The notes beneath the pieces are model-generated. The model saw only the letters and a program-made list of their open reading frames with translations, did no database searches and had not been told where the DNA came from. A stretch of 64,000 nt of DNA from Uloborus plumipes. Lineage: Eukaryota; Arthropoda; Arachnida; Araneae; Uloboridae. A program made the position numbers and the translations under genes. The stretch spans positions 375,001 through 439,000 of the forward strand of contig JAXGGA010000021.1 of assembly GCA_038373865.1 (NCBI GenBank), written 5' to 3'. Of this stretch, positions 41,801 through 53,800 are shown piece after piece. Every line of letters begins with the position of its first letter. The first letter of the stretch is position 1.

Positions 41801-44800
41801 CTTATATCTGTACCTCAGAACCAGACTAACGTAAGTCCATTTTCGTCATTTTTCAGTAGAGGGGAAAAACAATGTATTCGACAATCGTTTTTCCCCTGTA
41901 CCGAAAAATGACGAAAATGGACTTACGTTAGTCTGGTTCTGAGGTACAGATATGTTATGCGTAATTCACATGTTCAAAATACATAATCCTCTTTTTCTAA
42001 TTGCCAAAAAAAAAAAAGTTTTGGTTTTACTAGTGGATAAAATGCATAATACTTTTAATAAAGCAATTTAAGATCTATACATGTGATTTTTTTATAATTT
42101 TCTAATTGAACTCCTATTGTAGTTTAGCGCAAAAATGCAAAATTATTTTAATACATCTCAATAGCAATAAGCTTTCAATATAATCTTTTCTTCTTCGAGT
42201 GAAAATAAAAAAAATAAAAGTGAAAGAAAAATAAGTTATACAATAAATTCATGCATTTTATTTTAATTTGAACTACTGCACTTCTGCTAATACGCTACTG
42301 AGTACAATTTGTTATTATAAATATTTCTTTATGTTTCCCATCTGAAATAGCAATACACTTAAAAATTGGGGTGGGGGTGGGGGAGTCAGAAATTTTTGTA
42401 AGTAGAAAAATTGGTTAAATTGGAAAAAGTGAAAACTTAGTTTTTGCTCTTTTTAAGTCTATTCATCACTTCTAGGGTACTATCTTGACTTCAATTTTTG
42501 ACATAATTGGGCTTTAAATGCCAATGAAGCAGTTTTTTAAATTATCAAAAATTTTTTCAATGATACACACACATAGATTTGCATATCCTCCAGAAAATTT
42601 GGATCCACAAAATTGGCTTGTCCGATTGGTAAGTGATTTATCCTTCATTTTAGACTGTTAATAATTTATCCATTCATATTTACAGAATTTAGTTTCCTAT
42701 TCGATGAAGGAACAATTTTCCAATCATTGGCAGATAAAGTTGTTTCTCTGGAAAATTCATCTTTTCCAAATACAGGTATTGTCATGTTTGCATGACTATT
42801 GGTAAATGCAAATAATTTCAATAGGAGCTTCCTATTTATGCAATAAAAACTGAAGCATAATTCACCTCCCTTTCACACTTTTTACATATCAGTCCCTTTG
42901 AAACTAATATTCTGTAGTTTTAAAACATATTTTAAACTTTACATTATTGTGCAAAAGACGAAAATTGATATTCTACCTTAAAAGTAAAACAGCTAAAAGA
43001 TATTTTTCATCTTATTTTTTTTTTATTTTTTTACATTGACAATTACAAGCAATGCAGTATTATTGTCAAAATTTATTTTATTTTGTTTTGCATGTTTTTT
43101 AATATATATTTTTTGACATTAAAAAGGTTTTGTTTCAATCACTACTCGAGAAATAAATCTCTATATAAATTCAGTAAGCAATTTGTATTAGAAATTATTT
43201 ATATTTTCATGTTACTGTTAAGTGCGGCAATTTTGTGCGGCATTCTTCAAGCAAATAAACTTTGTGCTACAACTCTTTTGGGCCATGTAGCCACTGTTAA
43301 AGTGCAAATAGAGCTTCTAAAACATGTTACAGTACAGCATTAGCTTGTAGAAACGTATGTCTTGCGTATGCCTACTTTTTGCAATAAAAAAATAATGTGA
43401 AAGCAATGATACATGTTGTTTCTGCATTGTCTTGAGTCTTAAGTGGTACAAGTGTTGTGGCATATCTTGAATTCTAGAAACGTGTAATGCTGTGTTTCTA
43501 TGTTATCAAAGGTTAATAACCCTAACCGGCGATTGCAAAAATTGTTTTGTTCAAGTCTTACATCAAAGTTATCTTAAATTTCAACACACGTGTTACAACT
43601 TCGTGCCACCAGTTTTCATATAAAAAACTATTATTTCTGCAATTATCCTTGTTTCATCATAATATGATTTTATGGTTTTGAGAACATTTGTTTGACCATG
43701 CAAAACATCAGGAGAAGAGATGAGGGCTGAAAAGAGATGAGAAGAGATGAGTGTTGAAGCACTAGCACTATACTAGAGCCAATTCAAAAGAGTGTGAAGC
43801 CACCTCAAAAGATTGGAGACAATTTATTTCTAATTAGTCTTATGTCAGAGCTTCCCCCAGGCTTGGGCGGGAGGGCGCTGCGCCCTGCCTGCCCTTTGAT
43901 ACTTAGAATGCGCCCAACTTGCCCTTTTACCAGTAAAACGGCGCCCTGGTTGCCTCTTTGTTTATGAAGTAGCGCCCTTTTGATTCAAGAGAGTTACTAT
44001 GAAAAGGTACCAAACCAGTTTCAACTTCCCCTTGTTATCCTACGATGTTTTCAAAGTGAAAATAACGAACATCCCCCCCCCCCCACGTCCTCTCCTACTT
44101 GGATTGGTATTGAGAAATGCACACCTTCCACTATCAGTTGATAAAAGTGGCTTGGACATTGTAGAGACTAAACATATGATCTTCCACCTGTCACTTTGGG
44201 AGCAATAACGAACGAACACGTGTTTTCGATCTGATGAGCCACTGTTAAGTTCTCATGCTTTATTTACTGGGAGGGGCAGAGTTGTTTACACCAGTTTCCA
44301 GCATTGATACTTCCAAAAAAGAATCCTGACGGTGCAGGGCTGCCAACTACTACGCATTTAGCGTAGTCACTACGCATTCATCCAGCTTACTACACACTAC
44401 GCAAGGAGAAGCAAATTCTATGCATTCCTTGAACAATCATATAAACTAAAGATTTTTTTTTTTTTGTTCCTTGTGTATTGAATGTCCTTTCATCGGTTGG
44501 CCCAGATGATGCTTTTTTGAGTCGATTCCAAGATCATTTCGCATGGCATCTTCCGTTTCAAACGAATGCTAAACACGCGCCGCTACACAAGTCATTCACT
44601 CTACTCCTGAGCGAATCGATGATGTAATCGGAGCGATGACGTCACCGTAGCTGTTTCTCTCATGGTAGGAAGAACTGTGCGGCGCGCAAAGTCTTCATCC
44701 TGATTGGATAGTGAACTTGGATGTTGTTGTTTGAATACTTGGAATGAACTTAGCACTGAAACTCGGAATGCTTAATGAATTGAAAAAATAAGTATGATTC

Positions 44801-47800
44801 ATAACAACAAATCATGTTATTTGAAGGAATTTCCAGATGAACTAGCAGCTTAAGCAAACCGGGCAACCTTACATTGTTATTAAAACAATCTTCATAGTTA
44901 AAATATTTCACTTTTTGTTTTTCTTTATTTAATCCTGTTGTGTTACTAAATTAAATAAAAGAATGAAAGTCTGAATTTGGATCAAAAATTCCTTTTGGAA
45001 ATTTGTTTGCCAAGTTTTTCTGTGAATTTGCTGTCATTTGACAAATTTTCAGTTTGACTTGTTTTTAAAGAAACTCAGACTGCAGAACAGTATAATCAAC
45101 ATTATCTATTAATAATTTTTAAAAAATGAAATACCATTTCCTGCAATTGTTTTATGTGAAGAATTTCTTTAAAATTGGGATTTTTTTTGAAATTGTTTTT
45201 TGTAAAGAACAGATTTAAGCATATTGGCCCATAATGGTTGGGGAGGGAGGATTTTTGAACCGCGCTAGACTACACTTAAGCTTTGGAAAATACACTTTTT
45301 TTTACTTCTGACTACACATAGCTCCCAAATAATGTTGGCAGCCCTGCGACGTGTCATTCACTGTTACTGATAAATTCATTGATAAATATGGAATTGTATT
45401 ACAAGTCATTTTTTCAGTGTCGGTGAGCTGGTTAGTAGTTCTTTAAAACTCATTCATATAAATGTCCAACCAATAACAATCATATGTCAAAAATACCTTA
45501 TCAAATTTCCAGAAGAATTGAAATGATTTTATTTAAGATATCCTAAGTTTAATTTTGTAATTACTTATGCTGAAGCTGAACAATACAAGAAGAGGAAAAA
45601 ATTCTGAAGGTGAGCTATTGAGTTAAAACTAAATATGTGCAGTTGTTTAAATGTTTGAGCAATTTTTTCTCATTGTTAACTAAAGTGTTCTTTTATGCAT
45701 TTTAAAATGTACAACTCGGGAAAAAGACTATAAATTTTGTTTCATTTAGGGATGCACCGAGTAGCATTTTACCGAGTAGCCGAGTACCGAGTACTCGGCC
45801 TTTCACTACTCGGCCGAGTACCGAGTTGCCGAGTACCGAGTACCAATTGTTTTTTAAAAAATCATTGACATAGAGCGGTACAGGGTTAGAAATCATTACA
45901 AAATTTTACTGGTCTTCTCGACCAGTGAGCAGGAATATATGCTGGTTAACAGACAACATCACTGGTCCACCTTAAATCATTAATCACATTTTTTTTCTTT
46001 AAAAAAAATGGTGGTCCTTGGATTGTTTTTATGGTGATTCGCGGCGAGTTTTACTGGTCTGGAACCAATGGACCAGCAGTAAATTCGAACCCTGACATAT
46101 GAACTGATGATTGGAATGGACCTCTATATGATAGTTCTTAGAACAAAAATCCCACTGAATTTAACTTATGCATTATTTAAAATATTTTATTTATTTTGTC
46201 AAAAATTTTAGAAAAAAGTTATTTTTAAAATGAATAAATATTAAGTATCAATTAAGTTGGAATTATATTAATCTATTAGTAATTAGTTCTAATTCTCTAA
46301 ACTTGTTCGTCAAAAAAGTTCGTCAACTTTCTGGCAGTGCTTTGATGAAGTCTCAAATGCACAAGAAAATGTCAATAGTGAAAATACCAACACTGAATTC
46401 GAATACGAAGAGATGTTAAAGAAAGAGATGGAGTCTTTTTTTTCTGGAGAATTACTAAATAGAACAAATAGTCCTTTTGCTTGGTGGAAAAAAAATAAAA
46501 GTTTCCTATCTTATGCAAACTAGCAAAAAAGTTTCCTAGTGCACCTTCAACTAGTGTGTACAGCGAGAGGGTTTTTTCCGAGGCAGGTTATATTTGCAGC
46601 AGTCTGAGGAATAAGCTTTCACCAGAAAATGCTGAAAGATTAGTCTTTTGCACCATAATTTAAGATACAACAATTTCAATTATTAAAATATTTTACTGGC
46701 ACTTTCCCTTTTTTTCATTAAATATTAGACAATCTTTTTCTAACCCTAATAAAAATGACTTAATTGTACTTCTCTGTGTTATCACTATGCCACAAGTTTG
46801 AATCTGTAAAACCATGATTTTAAAAATTCGTAATCTAAATTTTTAATGATTAGAAATATATTGGAATATGACTGAAAGTTTCTTTTTAATGAGTTTATTA
46901 ATATTCATCTTAAGGATCACTTGGACTGTTCTTGACCAAAGGTAAGTTCCCCTACACCAATATGCGATATGAAAAAGTTAATTACATTTGCACATTCTTA
47001 GTTAATTTTCATACTTATTTGGTATTATAACTTTTTAAAAACTTATACGTAGAATTCAGTCATATTTTATAAATATATTAATTGCAAATGATTGCATTAT
47101 ATATATATTTGCATATTTTTAATTATTGAAAAACGTGTCTTGAACTATTCAATTTTCTACAACTATTCGGTATCGGCCGAGTACCTGATCCAAATTTGGC
47201 CGAATACCGAGTACTCGGCAAATTGGCCGAGCAGGCCGAGTACCGAATATTTACCGAGTACTCGGTGCATCCCTAGTTTCATTTAAACTCATTATCAGAA
47301 ATCAGTCATGTATATGCAAGTGTAATTTTTTTCATGCTTCAGTTTTAAATATTTGAGGGGGAGGGAGGCATAAAATGAATATTGATAAATTTTCAATTTT
47401 ACTTAGTTAGGGTTTAGAGTTTTTTAAAATGGTGTTTAACAAAAATGCTAAATTATGGCAACAATAAAACTTTAACTGTACGTAATTAGCCTGAGACAAA
47501 AGAGGCTTTCGAATGAAGAGACAGTAAAACATGTAATGCGAAGAATAACAGTAAGACATCTCACAATTGCTTTGAGACGACTCAATGCCTTTTAGTTAAA
47601 AAAATGCCCTAAACTTGAAAAAAGTGCCCTTTTTTTAAAAACAGCACCCTGCCCTTTTTTAATCCTGGGGGAAGCTCTGCTTATGTCATGAAGATTTCAT
47701 ATTTTTGCTTCTTAGAAAATTTATCAATGACTTTGACTGGCAGCTTTTCCTGTTGAATTCAACATATTAAATTAAAAAAAAAATCCTTTTAAAATCTGTC

Positions 47801-50800
47801 CAATTTTTGAAAGAAATTGTGTTTGGTTAATCTGTACTAAAAAATGCATACTAATCAAAGTTAAGTGAATTTTTACTATTTTTAAAGTGAAAAAATTAAT
47901 ATTTACCCATTTATGCAACGGCATGAAGTTGAAAAGAAATATTTTGAACGATGAAATTGAAGAGTATAAATAAATTAAAAAACAAAAATGCAGTTTTTAT
48001 ATACTCCCTGTATAAAAAACAGTTCGTGTTTTCACTAGCATATTTGCTAAGTCATCATATTTAAATGAGCTGAAATTTTCAAGTGTTCGCCATCTCGAAA
48101 TTCAACATTTCTTGCACTTTTTGGAAAATCTAGCTTTCACAGCTGTAATTAATTGCTTTACACAACTGATAATAAATCGATCTACATAACTGTAGAATAT
48201 GTTTAGGTGGGGAAGATAATTAGTGATGGAAAATACAGCAGAAGAAGAAAGAAGGTTAGATAACAGCAAAATCAAAGATTTTAAAACTGTTGTTCCAGCT
48301 TTTTCAACTTAACTAAGCAACGTTGCATATGGTAGTTTTCTTTATTTATTATTTCCTTTTTTACTTTTTCTTAGTGATTCAATTTAACAAGCGTAACAAA
48401 ATCGCGAGAATATACCTCATTGAATTTTTTTTGCATGAGATTTCTTTTAAAAGTGAGTGTTTCTTGCGGTCTCACTCTTTGTTCGGAACCCTAACCACAG
48501 TATTACAATTCTGAGATGTAAATTTATCTTGCGCTTGGCAGTAGTGTAATTTTAGTATAGAACTTATCTTCTGATTTTCTAAAAACTTTACTTTATTTCT
48601 TTAAGTATAAATGTACACATCTACACATGTTTATTCAATTGCTGGTGTGATCCTCGAGTAAATGAAACTAATCAACCTGCTAAAATCTATGTGTGTGTTT
48701 CATTGTATGTTCTTTAATGCATTAATTTAGATAAAATATAATAATTATTCCTTTAAATATTTCCTTTGAAAAAGTCTTCCTTTCCTTTTTTAGTAATTGA
48801 GCTTTCCTTAAACTTTAGTGTACAAAATACTTCCTTTAAAATGTTCAGCTTATAACTACCCTTCATTGCTAATTCATCATTGAAGATATTTTATAACTGT
48901 TTATCGTATGGGAATTTTTTTGCATGTCCATTTAATATCTATGTTCTTAATAATGTGCTTTATTATTGCTACAGTTGGATTGTGAGATGATTGTAATTTT
49001 GTTCTTCTTATTAATATACATTTATAGTATCTGAATTTTTCATTTTACTTCGACTTCATTAAAATTAAAAAAAACGCTTACAGAAAATTTTGGTGTAAGA
49101 ATAAGAGAATGTGTCATGCAATGTACCCGCTGCCCGGTAATAACTTCCAGAGACTGCAGTTTCTTCCTTGTTTTGGACATGTCAGACATCTGTCTGGAAT
49201 AGTCAATAACCAAGTTGGAGACAAATCGCACATCCAGAATGAAAGGGGCACATCTCAAAAAATGCATTTTTTGGAAATATCTTTAAAAAGCATACCTTAG
49301 TACACCTTACATGATAAACTGACCCATTTTTTTCTAGAGTTAACAGTCGCAGCTAAAAAGACACTTGTGCCCTTATCATTCTGTCGATTCTGCCGATTGT
49401 GAAGGGAGAATTGAGTTTGAAAGGGGCACAGCTTTGAAAATCAGAGTTTGCCGAGCGTCATTGGTGCAAATTATGGTTAGTTGTTTTTTTAAAACCAATT
49501 AAGAAAGCCGTAATTTTGATTTGTTTTAAAATGACACTCGTTTTAACTGTTTGTTATTAAGTATAAATTGTTTGTGCACAAGTAATTTTTGAAGGGTTCC
49601 TTTTTTTAGAACAAGAAAAGTATTATGTAACCTAGCGTCAAATCCTTAGGAATTAAAATTTGATTTAATATCGTTCTGAAATGAAACAGGGATATGTAGG
49701 ATAAGTCATGACAAGAACTTCAAAACAAAGTAACGGTTGTATATGCCGATGCCCATAAGAATAGCTATTTTGAGATGTGCCCCTTTCATTCTCTACGAAA
49801 ATGGAGAATGAAAGGGGCACTTCTCATTAATTACTGACTTATTTAAAATTGGCTGGGAAACGCACACCATAATCACCTAGCAGAACCTTTAATCAATCAA
49901 GCAATGAAAGTTTGGCTCGTTGTAATAGTTTATTAGAGCCAGGGCAAGGATTTAAAAAAGTTTAAATTTTCTAATCGATTTTTCTCAAAACAGCTATTTT
50001 GAAATGTGCCCCTTTCATTCTGGATGTGCGAAGTGTCCTTTCATTGAAACTGAGTGTTAACAATCTAATAGCTGAAATAAACTTGGCACATAAGCGATTT
50101 AGTGTATTCTACTTCAGGTTTGACTTAAGGGCGGTAACTTACTGCTTAAGAAACTATTTATTTAGTTATATATATATATGTGATAATCTCTTTCAGTAGT
50201 AATGCTTGTAAGTATCTAAGGGTTGTTATTAGTTTCTTACTAAATGTTAAACTTTTAGTTTTCAAAATATTTCTGCAATATTACTGTTTTTCTTTTTTCC
50301 CTTAACTTTCAGATACACCCAGAGAGCCATCCCTTGTCCTTATCCTAAAATGGGGTGGTGAGCTGACTCCTGCTGGAAGAGTGCAAGCTGAGGAATTGGG
50401 GCGGGTGTTTCGATGTATGTACCCAGGGGGACAAGGTATGCTGTACTTGCTTGGCCACAGGCATATAACGTTTGTTATTTTTCCTTCTTTCTTACATTTT
50501 AACTCAACCTTTTAAAAAAAAAAGCCCTTTTTGTTTTGCTTTCTGTTTATGTCATTTTGCTGTCTTTTCCTGAGCAAATTTTTGATACTAGCTGAAATAA
50601 CTAATGAGAGTGAGTCAAAATATGCTTTTTTTTTAAAAAATGCATTCTGTAGCATTTATTCGAAGATCTCATTGGGATGAGTATGAAAATCAATAGCGTG
50701 AATGAGACTGAAAGTTTTCTGTTTTTACTTCACACATTGTTTTTCGATGATATTTTAAGATTTCCGTTGCTTAAACAAATTATTTTGAGTTCTATAATTA

Positions 50801-53800
50801 CTCTGCTCTGATTGGGGAAAAGTTTGCCATACAAGAACAGGCCCCTCGCTAAGCTTTCGCCACCTCGCCAAATACTTTAAATCATAAATCTGGCAAAAAA
50901 AAACTCATGTTAGATTAAAATATTGGCAGATGGAAAATTTCCTAAAATTTCCTTTGGAAACAAAAATATCAATTAAAATTCATTGAATTTGATCTTTGAC
51001 TAAAACTTTCGAGATTTGGCTAATTTACTGGCTAACAACTTGAAATCCCTAGCATGGACTCTAAAAAACTAAACATATCTATATTATGATCAAATGCAAC
51101 TTGTGTAGTATCCAGTTTCCAAATTTTAAGTTTCCACAAGTTGAATTTAGAAAAGGACACCTAATTTAAAATGCAATGCTCTATTCATAGATTTATGCAT
51201 AATTATTTTTTAATTTCAATTTACAGTGAAGCACCGTTTATACGTTTTTCAAGGGACCGTGAGAAAAAAACGTATAAATGAAAAAACGTATAAATGAAAA
51301 TTACAAAAAAATACGGAAAAACGAATAATTGTGGTTGAAAGTAACTTAAGGGTTATAAGAAAAATAAAATAATGAAATCCAATGAAATGAAGCATGTAAT
51401 ACTAACCTTTCAATTCTAGAATTAATTTACATCTACTACTTCTCATATTCAAAGTATTTCGTTATTTTAGGCTGTAGGGCTCTTTTGGAATGCACAGAAA
51501 AATGTTCTTTGTTTATAGTTAAAAGTGCCATTTTAACATTATCATTTAACTCACTACTAATGAGATAGTCTTGCATGGTGTTAAAACCCTCTAAAGCTTG
51601 CTGAAAACTTGGCAGTGGCTTTTCCGAACAATTATCCTCTTCGCTTCTGGATTCTTCATCGATCTTTTCATCAATTATTAGAAGTGAACATGTCGCAAGT
51701 TCTGAATCGCAGTTAACAGAGTCATGAAATGAAGAAACTTCATTTACATTTGACCAGTTTTTAGGGGGAGCAAAATCAGTAACTTCGGTGATTTCAATAG
51801 GGCCATCCACTGACGACAAAAATCTACCTATGGTGAAGCAGTTTTTTATCGTTTTTGGTAAAACATCTGCCCACGCCCATTCTCTCTCTTTTTGACTCAG
51901 ATTTTAATAAAACGTATGAATGAAACTGCGATTTCAAGAAAGCGTATAAAAGAAATTTTTTAACATTAATATGTATTGGACTCTACCGGAACCGAGACTA
52001 AAAACGTATAAATGATAAAAACGTATAAAAGAGAAACGTATAAACGGTGCTTCACTGTAGTTAAACATGAAGTTTATAATATAAAAATGTTTAAGGAAAT
52101 AATAAGCTTTGAACTCACTCTTGTAATAACACCAATGTTTAACCAATGAAATTTAACTTCTACTTTGTTTTACTTTCTTTGCATGAATCAATGTCCATAT
52201 TTTATTTTTGCTTTCATTTTCTATCTCGACTGGCTTAGTGCTTAAAAAATATATTCTCATTATCTTGTCAAGAAATTTTTTATCGTATTAGGGCAAGATG
52301 TATTTTCATCATTCCCATGTTTCGTATCTAATAATTGAATTTGAACTCTCGGCTGAGAAATGAATACAAATTTGAGTTCCAATAATCTGAGTTGATCGGT
52401 ACCAGCACCAACTGGGATTACGAGAAACTCATATTATGCAGATTACGTAATAAAGTGCATAGAAACACTAATTTTCATATACGACTAATGATTAGAGAGC
52501 TGAAGAAGCTATTAAATATAAAATTGTTTTTGGCTATTATTAATAATTTTATAGAATAGTTACTTTAGAACTGCTAACTTATTGTAAATGTGTCACAAAT
52601 TTAGCGGTTTTTTTTTTAAACATGTACCGAGATGCTATTTGAAAAGAAGCAAATCTTTTATACGTTGAGTGTTTTAAATTTTACTAATTCTACATCTAGG
52701 CAAAAAAAAAAAAAATATCTTGAATTTTTTTGAACTAAGAAAAGATGGGCATTGCACCATAATATATAATGTTTAACACTTTAGTTATGTATAGCTTGTG
52801 AATAATGCAACACGTTTTAAATGTGCTGCGCACCAATTCCTTAAAGTCTTCCATCCAAATAAAGTACACATTGATCAAAATAATCCTTTAAAGCTAAACT
52901 CTCTAAATTTGATTTGTATGAAACATTTTGGATTATGTATTCTTAAAATTTTTGTGAAATATTTTACGTACTTGCTTTTTTGTGTGCTAATTCATTACAA
53001 GCAAAATTTTTTTATTTAAAAATGTATTTTCAATTTCAAAACTTTATGCATAGCATTATAAGCAGTGGTATTTTGTTTTAATATGTAAAATAAAGTTACT
53101 AGATTTTGTTCATTTTTTGTACTTTACTGTTTATCAAATCAAATCTAAAATTCTTTATAAAATTTTGAAACATTTCTAGAAGAAAATTTTTGTAGCTGTT
53201 TAATAAACCTAATATGTTTATGTATAAATGTGTATGTAGTATAAATATATGCATATTATTTATGTACGCAGATATAGTTTAAATTAAATGAGTTTTTCTG
53301 AAAGAAAATCCTTATGTGTTAAAGATATAACTTATATAGACTCCTCCATATAAAAATAAATATTTTTGAATTCACTTCTTAAAATATTTCAAAATGTGAT
53401 ACATTTTTACAATGCTCAAGTTGATTGTTTTTATTTTTTAAAGACAAAATTTCTCTTTCCCCAGAAACATCTGTCAACTATTTTGCATTTAAACTGCTAA
53501 GCTAAGTTTTTTTTTTTATTTTTTTACGATGGAATCTTCATAATATTAGGATCCACATTGTGACATTTTTCTAGAATTATTACTGCATGTAACTCAATAG
53601 TCTGTCAAGCTATTTATTTTCTGCGTCTTTTAATTATTCTTGCTTTCTTTAAAATAACTTTGCATTTCCCCCTATTTTAATAACATGGCTACCTAGTGCT
53701 ACACGTAGAAGTTTCAAAATTGCTGCCTTTCTGCAGAAATATTTTATCTGTTAACTCAATGAAGGAGAAGGAAATAATAACTCTTAAATTCTTGGTGGTA

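Larger units (their letters stand above)
45747..47275 (+). mobile_element. hAT element, CCGAGTACTCGG family, with transposase relic
   Basis: Ends TAGGGATGCACCGAG and CTCGGTGCATCCCTA are flanked by the perfect 8-bp duplication GTTTCATT (45739-45746 and 47276-47283). The 14-bp terminus matches that of the CCGATTAATCGG family (1010, 13107). CCGAGTACTCGG occurs at 45787, 47207 and 47254. It carries the end of a hAT transposase (46320-46663) and a small inserted repeat (45881-46094). Confidence 0.92.
43847..47679. mobile_element. hAT element hosting nested hAT insertions
   Basis: Ends AGAGCTTCCCCCAGGCTTGG and TTAATCCTGGGGGAAGCTCT(G) are flanked by CTTATGTC on both sides (43839-43846 and 47680-47687). 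Subterminal GCGCCCT/TGCCC repeats lie at the left (43870-43980), with AAGTGCCC repeats at the right (47600-47660). It has been entered by 44335-45346 and by 45747-47275. Its own interior shows no transposase. Confidence 0.85.

Noticed and set aside
42594..42628. 35-nt exon-like unit (cag / gtaagt) in intron 13
   Set aside because: Its length (and that of the alternative start at 42577) does not keep the phase 1 to 1 frame between exons 13 and 14.
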